Source: Hanleya hanleyi | Taxonomy: Eukaryota > Mollusca > Polyplacophora > Lepidopleurida > Hanleyidae | DNA: 64,000 nucleotides | Reading direction: 5' to 3' | Assembly: GCA_036873755.1 (NCBI GenBank) | Contig: JAVTVY010039197.1 | Coordinates: forward strand, 102,476-166,475 | Shown here: in pieces, positions 24,746 to 33,944 of the stretch | Layout: each line of letters begins with the position of its first letter | Numbering within the stretch: the stretch's first letter is position 1 | Translations under genes and position numbers: made by a program | The notes under the pieces: generated by a model | What the model was told of the DNA's origin: nothing | What the model saw: the letters and a program-made list of their open reading frames with translations, nothing else | Databases searched by the model: none

Positions 24746-25036
24746 TTGTCCCAGCGTGAATTTGCCATTGGGTGGTACCGGAAGCATTACCATGCCGAAT
24801 TGACCGAGAAACAAACAACGCAGTTCGGTTGTTCGACATTTATTTGGGTCCACAGAAACAGACGTTCCAATAAAAATAGAAAAGATTTACACAGATGCTT
24901 TATTGCAAGAAATATAAGGCGTTCATTAGGAAAGTTATCCGCCGGTCACCGTGATTCGGAACCCACAAAACTACTGTATAAATTCCCTCAAAAATGTACA
25001 AAACACGTATTCCCTCCAAAACCACAACCTGGATGA
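24746..25036 (+). other. Unsupported reading frame inside the TIR element
   Basis: A 96-codon basic frame, the longest in the unique interior of the element. It has no recognisable domain, no second copy and no promoter that I can point to. I list it only because it is the sole candidate coding sequence of this element. Confidence 0.12.
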
Positions 25037-26070
25037 GTCGCTGAGCTAATTAATTTGCACACCGTTTTTTGTGTTGACCAAGTTTGAGGTTGAATAACTC
25101 TGGAAAGAAAATACCCACACATAAAAGCAAGAAAAGACAAAAAAAAACTGGTTACAACGTGTGCGTTTTAATGTTGAGTTTTATTCACTGGGAAAGGCCA
25201 AGAACGCATCTCCAGTCATCTGGGATCCTGGAGCTTCCGAGGCCTAGGCGATTCCTTCAGGCCATTTGACTACAATTGTGTCTCAAGGATGATTTTTTTT
25301 TAATTTTTCTTGAAAATGAGGAAAGAATCTTTGCAGTTAAGAGCAACTTACTCGAACTCCAAGAACTCGTCCTGAATTTTAAGTTCAATCGTCTAGAACG
25401 ATCGTGGACATGCCGGACGATTTAAAGAGTGCAGAAGTACTAATATTCTTCAGTCAGTTCTTAGAAAGAATAGAAAGAACAAAATAACTTCAATTCCATC
25501 AAAAAAAAATTTCTTTCTTTTTGAGAGTTATGGGACTATCTCTCTCCGCTAAATTGAAAGCTTATAGATCTACACTACAATCTGTCGGGACGTGACAGGT
25601 TAAGTAACGGCATACAGTGTTCGACAGCAGTAAATAAAAGGATATTTTCAACGGCCTGGTAAATGTGGAGGTATACTGTAAGAACAACTGAAAACACAAA
25701 CACATAAAAGCACACAGAAAATCCACACACACATACACGCGAAATCCAATGGGAATAAAGAAATTCAAGACGATGTACGGATGTGGGGGTTGCGTATGTT
25801 TTTTGGAAGCGAAGATATAATTTGTACAGTACAACACAGCGAGTTGCAGACTTTCCGAGAGATAACTTCATAACAGGCATCATTCCAAGCATGGACTAAT
25901 ATTTAACACCATTTAAAAGCTATACGATAATGCAGGATAATCATTATTCATTTACGCTGACATTTTCTTTATCGATAGTGGCAGAGATCATTCATGAAAT
26001 GACGGCCTCGCCATACGATCCACATCGCAATAGCTGCTCCCTAAGCATGCGCAGATCGATTTTGTCCTAT

Positions 26071-26483
26071 AATACCGGAAGGCGACGCGCGACGCGCGAC
26101 GGGAAGGGCGACGTCGCCCGCGACGTCGTGGGCGACGTCGCGTTTAAAAAGGGCGACGTCGCGTCGCGTTCTATCTCTTAACATTATAAGAACGCGACGG
26201 GAAGGGCGACGGGATGGGCGACGTCGCGAGCGACGTCGTGGACGACGTCGTGGGCGACGTCGCCCATCGCGTCGTGTTGATTAAAGCGACGCGCGACGCG
26301 CGACGGGAAGGGCGACGTCGCCCGCGACGTCGTGGGCGACGTCGCGTTTAAAAAGGGCGACGTCGCGTCGCGTTCTATCTCTTAACATTATAAGAACGCG
26401 ACGGGAAGGGCGACGGGAAGGGCGACGTCGCGGGCGACGTCGTGGGCGACGTCGCCCTTCCCGTCGCCTGCGACGCGCGACGC
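26071..26483 (-). repeat. GACGTCGC palindrome array, right end
   Basis: Inverted partner of 22341-22767 with the same sub-unit order, including TTCTATCTCTTAACATTATA twice. Confidence 0.85.
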
Positions 26484-26509
26484 AAAAATGGCCGAAATGG
26501 AACACCATA

Positions 26510-26515
26510 CTGTTG
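26510..26515 (+). repeat. Right target-site duplication CTGTTG
   Basis: Second copy of the 6-bp duplication; see 22309-22314. Confidence 0.75.
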
Positions 26516-27180
26516 GCCTTATTGTTCGAAATCTGTGTATTTGGGAAATATATTGCTTGTGAATCTTGTTGGTGAATGGAAATGTAGATTGAATTCCCAA
26601 GATAGTCAGCTCCAACACGATTGTTCCAGCACTGCTAGTGGCTTTGTAATAAGATATCTAATCTCCACAGTTCTATCTCCACAGTTCAATCTCAAGGACA
26701 AGTGTCAAAATATTCAACTCCAAGTCTCAATCTCCACCACGATATCAAAATAGGTCAATCTCCACGATATCAAAATAGGTCAATCTCCAAGATATCTGGA
26801 TAGCTGATCTCCGAGTAGCTACATGAATATATAGCCCTCCAAGATATCATAAACTGTGCTTCCCATCGTCTAGCAGAAAAAATTTATGTCAGGTTCTGGT
26901 AAATTATCCGACTTCTGAAATATGAGAATCAAAATTTAGCAAAGTTATCGTTATGAAATACTCAATTATGCTGATTGATAAGAGAAACAATTGTGTTAAA
27001 ATATATACGAACAGAAATCGTTGATATAGCATGAGCAGCAAACGCAGATAAGGCTACGCCAATATACGGCCCGTACTATGTGGTAGCAGTCTATAGTAGA
27101 GCCAAAGCATCTGAAATTGAAGAGAAGGCTGGGTCATTATATGCTAAACAGCAACCGTGTTTTGAGAGAACCCCCACAGT
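26516..27180. other. No gene; short tandem repeat at 26728-26803
   Basis: AT-rich. At 26728-26803 there are three ~25-bp units of TCAATCTCCACGATATCAAA type. Minus-strand reading from 26618 joins the 2A fragment across the TIR element, but a stop interrupts it. Confidence 0.45.
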
Positions 27181-27219
27181 AGTAGTATAAGTGCATTTAA
27201 GGCCTGTGGCTCGTCACTG

Positions 27220-28165
27220 CGCATGCGCGAGAAAGTGGTGTGCGCGGGAGTGTTGTGCGCAGGTATGAGATTTTGTGGCGGTTTTGTGGCGGTGTGTGCA
27301 GGTGTCATGTATGACGTCACTTTCGGTCTGCGTGAATCGGGCGTGTGTATTCCTCCGCGGTGATGCGGCCTGGTAGTGATGCCGTCTGCCTCCGCGGACA
27401 GAAAGTAGTCCCAAATTCTCCTGCATTCTCCAGCAATCTTCAGGGGAGAGAGGGGTCCCTAGTGTACCGATTGGATCGAGTGAGGTTTCAAAGTGAAGCA
27501 TTCGTGAAGGGGCATCCGACGGAATGGGTGTGACGTGGAACTGACGTCATTCTGCGCATGCGCAGTAGACAAAATGTATGGAAATAGACGTTTTGGGGTC
27601 TAGGTGGGCCCCTATTGGTCCGATGGAGTCGTATGAGGTATCAATGTGAAGCATTCGTGAAGGAGAATCCGACGGGATGGGTGTGACGTGGAACTGAAGT
27701 CATTCTGCGCATGCGCAAGCAGGAATTGTGGGAAAAGGGTATGGAAATATACATTTTGGGGTCTAGGTGAGCCCCTAGTGGTCCGATGGTGTCGTCTGAG
27801 GTCTTATTTTGAAGCTCTCGTGGAGGAGCATCCGACTGGACTCATGGTTCGTCCGTGTTCAATAGTCTGCGCATGCGCAGTCTGGTCGTAGTATAGAAAG
27901 CAGGCATTTTGGGGGTGCGTGGGTGTGTGTTTGACCCATCACTATGGGTCCATGGTTGTGGTTTGGTGGTGTGGGTTCTGCACACAGACGTCACTTCCGG
28001 GTTTCACTAAAACTACCTCCGAACCCAGAAGAGTTCCAATTTTCCCTTAGACGTAGGGTCCGGATTTTCAACATCCAAGATTTCCCCGGCCCGGCCCGGC
28101 CCGCCCCGTCCGCAGCGCGCGGGTTATCCGGGCGAGCGCGCGCGCGCGCGGGTTAAAGGGAAGTT
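27220..28165 (+). repeat. Left terminal inverted repeat of Polinton copy 1
   Basis: Matches the reverse complement of 49745-50870. It starts near TGCGCATGCGC and holds GTTGTGCGCAGGTATGA, TTCCTCCGCGGTGATGCGG, two to three satellite units, then AAAACTACCTCCGAACC and a CG-rich inner end. Shared units with the foldbacks show that the satellite family is derived from, or shared with, Polinton ends. Confidence 0.75.
28080..28157. repeat. CG-repeat tract at the inner TIR boundary
   Basis: GGCCCGGCCCGGCCCGCCCC followed by CGCGCGCGCGCGCG. The partner tract is at 49765-49850 in the right TIR. Alternating CG of this length can adopt Z-DNA. Confidence 0.7.
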
Positions 28166-28267
28166 TCGAAGGTGTGCAAGGGCATTATATCACATCGGGG
28201 TATATATTTCATCCAAGTATAGCGGAAATCGGTTGTCGTGAATAACAACAAGTTCAGCAATGTTTAT

Positions 28268-28330
28268 ACAGTTAATTATCCCCAATGTTACATCATACCC
28301 AGGCTGGGGGAGCCGCCCTGAGTATGTTTA
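28268..28330 (-). terminator. Conserved 3'-end hairpin downstream of the zinc-finger/PolB-like gene
   Basis: On the minus strand: AAACATACTCAGGGCGGCTC, CCCCAGCCTGGGTATGATG, then GGGGATAATT. It is homologous to the hairpin after the ATPase gene (33795-33855), which indicates a 3'-end element reused by separate Polinton transcripts. Confidence 0.5.
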
Positions 28331-28471
28331 GTATGTTCACAGCAAAACAAATTGAAATATCAAACACCATGTTTTATTATTTAACGCACCGTCACATTTA
28401 ATGTTTACTGAGCTCAAGTCAACGTTCAGTATGTAGACATAGAGAGTATATACGGCATGTTATGTTATTCA

Positions 28472-29587
28472 TCAGTGCAAGGGTGACGCATTCAGCCGAT
28501 GGGGGTGGTCGGTCATCTTGGTAACGAAGAACGTAACATTGGTCACCCTCTCTACCACCCATTGTGTGTTGGGGCGTTGACGATGTGCCCATCTCAAGGG
28601 ATCCACGGTGTCCAGTTTCTCCAGCATCGTCTCTAGCGACGCCCGGTTAATGATGGTGAACGGCTGGTCAAACACATGGCTGTTATTACTGGCATAATAA
28701 TACCGTAACTGGTCCGTCTCTTTGTGACGTAAGATGTACCCGAAAGCGACATTCACTTTGAAGACCGTAGCTTGGTCATTGAAGATGGCTTCCACGTAGC
28801 TGCGTAGAAGGGTGAGGTCGGTGAGTGAGAAATTGTAGATATCTGGAATAGGGCGATCACGGTGGAAAACGTGCCGTATCATGGGCCATTGGCGCCGATA
28901 GATGTCACTCACTGGATGGGCGTCCTGTAACAGATCGCTAGGAACATCCACTGCATCTTCCAGAAAATGTTCGATGTCGTCAGGCGTATGACTAGCAACA
29001 ATAGTGCTAGGGACTGGCTGGATATCTAGGCTATTCTGAACTGTGGGTACAGGCGCGCTCTCTGTGATCGCATCACCAGTGGCGTTCGTCTCCCCGGGCT
29101 CATCTCCACTGGGTCTGACCCTCCTGGGTGCCACTTTAGTGGGAAGTTGTCGCCCAAACCGTAGAGACGGGTCATGAATCAAACGCTGATGCCGTCTTAA
29201 CTGACTGGGTCGTTTGAAGAGTTGACCACATTCATTACATTGTTCCGTCGCGCCCTCGTGGAATGAGCGTACGTGGCGCAGTAAAGGGTCCTCCCGATTA
29301 AATGACCGTGCGCAGGTTATACAAGTATACCGTGCGCCGTTGTGGATGGAGGACTCGTGCCGTCACAAATCTTCTGGACGAGTAAACTGCTTCTGGGAAG
29401 TCGTGCAAGTGAACATCTTGGTGCTGTTTCGTGGCATATAGATCTTCTCCGCCATGATATCAACCCCCATGTGTTTAGTGATTATGTTTTCCACCATGGG
29501 CAGATCACCAATATCGGCCACATGCTGCATCTCTTCAACGAGGCGAAAACGGTGCTGTAGAAGCGTAGCTCGGTGAGATGGCTCCAT
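28472..29587 (-). pseudogene. C2H2 zinc-finger protein resembling the N-terminus of Polinton PolB
   Basis: From ATG at 29587 the product would have an N-terminal helical region, then three C2H2 fingers. The first is degenerate (CTTS instead of CxxC) and is followed by an in-frame TGA near 29365. The second (CITC...HVRSFH) and third (CNECGQLF...HQRLIH) are intact. After a Ser/Pro/Thr-rich linker comes a conserved-looking domain with VNVAFGYILRHKETD, LRYYYASNNS and RPNTQWVVERVTNVTFFV. From memory this domain occurs at the N-terminus of large invertebrate Polinton PolB proteins. The frame stops at 28472, where the polymerase would follow, so the exonuclease and palm domains are missing. Transcribed divergently from the structural genes. 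Confidence 0.55.
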
Positions 29588-29751
29588 GACTGTTGGCTCC
29601 ACTGGTCAGGCAAGTAGCTGCTATGGTGAGATAGGCTGGTGAGGCTCAGGCAAGTAGCTCCTGTTGTCAGATAGGCTCAGGCTGGTCAGGCAGGTCCCGG
29701 CAGGTCAGGTCAAGCAGGCCAATGAATGCAGCAATGCCCTAAACATTCCCA

Positions 29752-29759
29752 CTTTTATA
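29752..29759 (-). promoter_or_regulatory. TATA box of the divergent zinc-finger gene
   Basis: TATAAAAG on the minus strand, about 165 bp upstream of the ATG at 29587. Confidence 0.45.
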
Positions 29760-29980
29760 CACCTACATAGAAGTACCCGGATGCAGGCGCGGACGTCACC
29801 GAAAACAACACCCACATACAACTCACCACATGCAGTCGCCCCCTCAAGACCCTCATACATACCCCGATGCAGGCGCAGACGTGAAGTGCCCGGATGAAAG
29901 ACACGGACGTAACCGAAAAAAACACATACAACTCGCCACATACAGTCGCCCCCCTCAAGACCCTCATACATACCCGAAAC

Positions 29981-30060
29981 GACACGGACGTCACCGAAAA
30001 GACACGGACGTCACCGAAAAGACACGGACGTCACCGAAAAGACACGGACGTCAGCGAAAT
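29981..30060 (+). repeat. 4 x 20-bp tandem repeat in the divergent promoter
   Basis: GACACGGACGTCACCGAAAA is repeated four times with no gap; only the last unit differs, in its final bases. A further degenerate unit lies at 29900-29919. The repeat sits between the divergent zinc-finger gene and the rightward structural genes, where an enhancer or binding-site array would be expected. Related words (GGCGCGGACGT) occur near 29787 and 49455. Confidence 0.75.
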
Positions 30061-30399
30061 TGTGGACAAACCCCACAGACAGGTCAGTATATGTCCTATC
30101 ATGTTCACAGGTCACGCCCCATTCACCCAGACCCTCATACATAGAAAAAACCCCATCATGTTCCGAGGTCACGCCCCATTCACCCAGACCCTCATACATA
30201 GAAAAAACCAAAGACAGGTCGGTACATGCATTCCTATCATGTTTCCTACCCAGGTCACGCCCGATTCACGCATAATAAAAGGATTGACCTGTAATCGTTG
30301 TTGTTGTTGCTCTCTTTTTTGGACTAACCCATCATAATAGTACGTATCACGGACTACACCCGCAGAGCTACGTCTAAGGCGCGCATGTGTGACATGGTC

Positions 30400-30406
30400 T
30401 ATAAAA
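30400..30406 (+). promoter_or_regulatory. TATA box of the first rightward gene
   Basis: TATAAAA about 50 bp before the ATG at 30453. The same block precedes the copy at 11499 as TATAATG. Confidence 0.5.
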
Positions 30407-30452
30407 CACGTCCCTCTGGATCCCACACCCCCATTCCTACAGTTGCAGAGCC

Positions 30453-30926
30453 ATGACGGACACCCATCCCTATGCGACTCGCATTTTACAACATGCGACG
30501 GTGGTTAATTCGCTCACGGGTTACCGAGCAATGGTTCGGTCCATGTTTGCAGATGGCGACGACAACGAGGGGCGACGCCAGATCCCGAAAGAGTTCACAG
30601 AAGCGGTCCTCGACAGAGTGCACTCGATGGAGAGGTGTGCCATCACTCACCACTACTGGACTATGACAGCCATCCTTGATACTCGGGCTATGGACCACGA
30701 GCGCTCACGCCGCAACCAGCGACGGCTGGTTGGCCTAGTCATGGTCTGTGCCCTATTGACCGTGACGCTGTCGCATTGGCAGTGGGATCTGACCATAAAT
30801 ACGAGTGTCAGACACAGTGTGCGTCATTCACCGATCGTCATTGGGTCAACCATGTCACCGAGGGACCTGACCATAAATACGAGAGACAGTCAGAGGGCGT
30901 GTCATTCACCGTTCGTCATTGGGTGA
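30453..30926 (+). CDS. Polinton first-gene protein (tail-anchored), stop lost
   Basis: The first ~108 residues are homologous to the proteins at 11499-11825 and at the window end. They are hydrophilic, then carry one C-terminal hydrophobic segment (GLVMVCALLTVTL) after a basic patch. In the other copies a TGA follows directly; here the position reads TGG, so the frame runs on for about 50 codons through the TATA region of the next gene. The function is unknown. A small membrane protein of the particle or the host membrane is a guess. Confidence 0.5.
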   Translation: MTDTHPYATRILQHATVVNSLTGYRAMVRSMFADGDDNEGRRQIPKEFTEAVLDRVHSMERCAITHHYWTMTAILDTRAMDHERSRRNQRRLVGLVMVCALLTVTLSHWQWDLTINTSVRHSVRHSPIVIGSTMSPRDLTINTRDSQRACHSPFVIG

Positions 30927-30929
30927 ACC

Positions 30930-31469
30930 ATGTCACCAGTTCTACGAGCCTTCCTTCCCCTTACACCCCGGGTGGGGTTACACGTCTATGAAGATAAAGT
31001 CATCCTCGTGGAAGACCGTGGAGATGTTTGATGGTCGCGCGCTGGGACCGTATCGAATACGGTTACGCTACACCGTGACGGCTGGACCAAATTTAAACGG
31101 GTGTTGAGTGGTGAGCTCGACGTAAACCTCATCCACATAGACAATGCCATCTACGTACACCGTGGACCCTTCTTCCCACGCCTGGGCCTTTACCAAGACC
31201 CTATGCGAGGCTTCACCCTAGACCCCGATCTGTGGACAGCCTTCGAGAAAGTGGTGCCTATTGTGGACCAGCTGTTTACACCGGACGAGCGATCATCAGA
31301 CGAGTTGGAGTGGGCTCGTGCCCTGAGAGAAGCGGCGGCAGAACCCAATGAACAAATTTCTAGCAATGAAGCGGAGGCAGACGACGATGCCAGTGATTAC
31401 CCGGCTAGACTCAGTCAGCCCAGTGACATGACCACCCGATCCTTTGATCTCACGGGGTTCTCCCTATAA
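30930..31469 (+). pseudogene. Polinton second-gene protein, PC4-like (one in-frame stop)
   Basis: From ATG 30930 to TAA 31467-31469, 179 codons plus stop. The homologous copy at 63021-63551 is open. The pattern is two strands (VGLHVYEDKVILVED), then TVTLHRDGWTKF, then a strand-helix pair (YVHRGPFFPRLG; LDPDLWTAFEKVVPIVDQL). This is reminiscent of PC4/p15-type ssDNA-binding folds, but the resemblance is from pattern only. The C-terminus is acidic. An in-frame TGA is at 31029-31031. The stop codon lies inside the TATA box of the next gene. Confidence 0.5.
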
Positions 31470-31472
31470 ATA
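31465..31472 (+). promoter_or_regulatory. TATA box overlapping the stop codon of gene 2
   Basis: TATAAATA; the TAA at 31467-31469 terminates gene 2. The ATG of gene 3 follows at 31512. The same arrangement occurs in copy 2 at about 63016-63024. Confidence 0.6.
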
Positions 31473-31511
31473 CGAGAGACAGTCAAATCTGGTACCATTC
31501 ACGTACTGACC

Positions 31512-31989
31512 ATGACGGAGCATATAATACTGGCGTATCTGAGCTTGGCCCCCGAGGTTTTCTTGCGCGTTTATGCGGATAAGGTCGATATCATGGAGGA
31601 GGTGGGAGACATCTGTGATGCAGACCCTACACAACCGTGCCCGGCCCACATTCGTCTGTCCCGGGAGGGCTGGACCAAATTCAAACGGGTGTTGTCTGCT
31701 GAACTGGACGGCAACCTCATCCACTTGTGTCACGATGTGAACATCCGACGCGGCCCTTTCTGTGCTCAATTGGCTCGGCTAGATGGGGGTACAGTGCATT
31801 TTACCCTTCACCCTGATCTATGGTCTGCATTGGAAGATGCCGTGGTAGATGTGGATCAAGTGGCTGATCAAGCGGTCATCAGACGAGTTGGACTGGTTAT
31901 TTACCATGGACACTATGCTGGCAGAAGCTAACGAAGCAAATCAGAAGGAAAATCCGGCCCAAGATATACCCGTTATAAATAAACGATAG
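31512..31989 (+). pseudogene. Polinton third-gene protein, paralogue of gene 2 (frameshifted)
   Basis: It begins with MTEHIILAYLSL and repeats the plan of gene 2: VFLRVYADKVDIMEE, HIRLSREGWTKFKRVL, NIRRGPFCAQLARLD, LHPDLWSALEDAVVDVDQV. Genes 2 and 3 are therefore an ancient tandem duplication. The frame is lost near 31862 and the intended end is TAG 31989. Copy 2 (62503-62978) has a different frameshift at its homologous gene. The TATA-like TATAAATA at 31974-31981 inside its 3' end serves the integrase gene. Confidence 0.5.
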
Positions 31990-32016
31990 AGCCAGGGTCC
32001 ATCATCATTTGTCACC

Positions 32017-32975
32017 ATGAAGAGCTGGGAGAAGGTGTTGGATAACTTATACTACAGTCCCGACAGTCCGGCGGCCTATAGTGCATTGACGGCTCTCTAT
32101 CGAGCGGCCAAACCCCAGGGGATACAACGTGCCCAAGTCCGAGATTGGTTAAGAAAACAAGACACCTATACCTTACATCGATCTGTCCGTCGCCATTTTC
32201 TACGGAACCGGGTCATCGTGGGAGGAATAGATGCCCAGTGGCAAGCGGATTTGGTCGATATGAGCGCCTTTGCCAAACACAACGATGGGAATCGGTATAT
32301 CTTGACGTGCATCGATATCCTATCGAAGTATGCGTGGGTGGTACCCATCCGGACGAAAACGGGGGCGAATCTCATAGCAGCGTTCAAAGACATCTTCAAG
32401 ACCGGGCGCAAACCTTTGTATTTGCAAACCGACGAAGGCACGGAATTCCTCAACAGACCGTTCGAACAGTTTCTGAAAGCCGTTAAATCGATGTTCTCCC
32501 GAAACTTGTGAGTGGTTACAATCGAGCCTATCACCGGAGTATAGAGAGAGCCCCCATTACCGTGACCCAACGCAATGAAGCCCAAGCCCGGGGTGTCTTG
32601 TACCCCAGGCAATCGCAGCGAACGACGAAGGAGGTGTACAAGGTCGGGGACCCTGTACGGATCAGTAAAGTCAAAGGTTAATTTGAGAAAAGGTACTTGG
32701 CCAATTGGAGCGATGATCATTTCCTGATTAAACGGCGCCTACCCCGACAGCAGCGAGTCTATGAACTGGAAGATCTTCAAGGGGAACCGTTGCTAGGGAC
32801 GTTTTACGAGACGGAATTACAGCCTGTCGTAAAAAGACAGCAAGACTACTACACGGTGGAGCAGATTTTGAAAACGGAACGTCGACGTGGCAAACTGTTT
32901 CATTTAGTCAAATGGCAAGGCTGGCCCAGTTCCTTCAATTCCTGGGTCGCTGCCAACCAGGTGAAACGACTATAA
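32017..32975 (+). pseudogene. Polinton integrase (rve, DDE) with C-terminal chromodomain
   Basis: Retroviral-type integrase. The first Asp is in WQADLVDM and the second in YLQTDEGTEFLN. The region carrying the third acidic residue has been deleted (~110 bp near 32492, compared with copy 2), which also shifts the frame. A TAA lies near 32680. The C-terminal chromodomain is readable (YYTVEQILKTERRRG; KLFHLVKWQGWPSSFNSWV). It would insert the element's ends into chromosomal DNA, the chromodomain guiding it to chromatin. The stop TAA 32973-32975 lies inside TATAAAG of the next gene. Copy 2: 61402-62475. Confidence 0.85.
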
Positions 32976-32977
32976 AG
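32971..32977 (+). promoter_or_regulatory. TATA box overlapping the integrase stop codon
   Basis: TATAAAG, with TAA at 32973-32975 ending the integrase frame. The ATG of the membrane protein is at 33026. The copy 2 equivalent is at 61401-61406. Confidence 0.6.
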
Positions 32978-33025
32978 CCACACACGACTGCCGTCATCCT
33001 TCATTCCACGTTCGACCACAGTGCT

Positions 33026-33403
33026 ATGGACAAACAGCAGCTGCCTCTGAACACAGCGTCTCCCAAAACGCGCAAAGCGCAAGTGGGCTTTGTGGTGATA
33101 GCGCTAACCCTGCTGAGTGTGTTGTACGGAGGTGTGTTTTACGACGTAGCCTATGTCAGCACGCTACTTAACCAACTGAGAACATCAGCCACCGGTCAAA
33201 CCAGTCTACAGATAGCACCAGTCAACCCCGTATCGAGCCCAGTCATCACCACCACCACACCCCATATACAAGCCACATCGAGCTCCACACCAAGTATACA
33301 GTCCACACCTACACCAAGAACACCCACTACGTCTGAAAACCCACGGGATTTCATCCCTCACAGTGAACAGACAACGGCGATCGACGTTGTACCCACCACC
33401 ATG
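33026..33403 (+). pseudogene. Polinton membrane protein with Thr/Pro-rich tail (truncated)
   Basis: The N-terminus is about 20 basic and polar residues (MDKQQLPLNTASPKTRKAQ), then one hydrophobic segment (VGFVVIALTLLSVLYGGVF), then a tail rich in Thr, Pro and Ser. This looks like a type II membrane protein with a mucin-like stalk. The frame runs without a stop into the remnant of the ATPase because a deletion has joined the two genes near 33403. Copy 2 has the longer form at 60752-61351. Confidence 0.6.
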
Positions 33404-33792
33404 GTTCTGGATGATCTCATGGCGGAGACGGATGCGCGGGTCACCCAACTCTTTACCAAAGGCAGCCATCATCGACGGCTCAGCATCATCTACATTGTGC
33501 AGAATCTGTTCAGTAAAAACATAAGAAGTATGAACATAGGAACATCAGCTTAAATGCCCACTACATGTACCTGGTGGTCTTCAAAAACCCGAGAGATACC
33601 ACTCAACTGCTGCACCTGGCGAGACAGATGTATCCCGGCCGCACACCGTTTACGTTGGAAGCCTTCAAAGATGCGACAATCCCTTAGCACGGGTATATGC
33701 TCTTCGACCTCAAGCAAGCCACCCCCGCCCACCTTCGACTACGGACCGGCATCTTTCCCGGAGAGACCCACCACGTGCACATGCAAAAATAA
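33404..33792 (+). pseudogene. Polinton packaging ATPase, C-terminal remnant
   Basis: FtsK/HerA-A32-type ATPase. Only the part from Walker B (VLDDLM) onward remains; the Walker A region has been deleted (copy 2 has GPTGSGKT). Further lesions are a frameshift near 33520 and a TAG near 33687. The last residues (LRTGIFPGETHHV) match the family. In intact elements this motor would pump the genome into capsids. Confidence 0.8.
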
Positions 33793-33794
33793 TG

Positions 33795-33855
33795 TAAACA
33801 CACCCACAGTGGCTCCCCCAGCTGGAGTGTGTGTTTGATGATGGGGATAATAAAA
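33795..33855 (+). terminator. Conserved 3'-end hairpin and AATAAA after the ATPase gene
   Basis: ACACACCCACAGTGGCTCCC then CCCAGCTGGAGTGTGTG can form a stem. GGGGATAATAAAA follows, with AATAAA at 33849-33854. Copy 2 has the same at 60190-60245. Confidence 0.6.
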
Positions 33856-33944
33856 AGAATTAATACCACAGCATGGTTGACTTTGTCTCTGCTCTTTTTA
33901 TCTACCTCAGAGAACAGAGTTGTGAGTTCTAGCATTAGTTGTAC

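Larger units (their letters stand above)
22315..26509. mobile_element. 4.2-kb TIR element with 6-bp TSD, unclassified
   Basis: It starts TATGGTGTTCCATTTCGGCC and ends with its reverse complement. Terminal inverted repeats are about 1.2 kb (22315-23530 against 25330-26509). The outer 430 bp are GCGACG/GACGTCGC arrays; the inner parts are ordinary sequence. The internal 1.8 kb has no recognisable transposase. A 6-bp duplication is typical of Polintons and a few cut-and-paste groups, but the termini do not match the Polintons in this window. It is probably non-autonomous. The perfect duplication and well-paired ends argue for relatively recent insertion, into the 2A-bearing fragment. Confidence 0.75.

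Noticed and set aside
28472..29587. A host zinc-finger transcription factor gene
   Set aside because: It lies inside the Polinton TIRs, uses the Polinton 3' hairpin and has a C-terminal domain known (from memory) in Polinton PolB proteins.
29705..29994. Minus-strand frames with TSVSFR and RALHV repeats
   Set aside because: They are translations of the tandem DNA repeats in the divergent promoter, not proteins.
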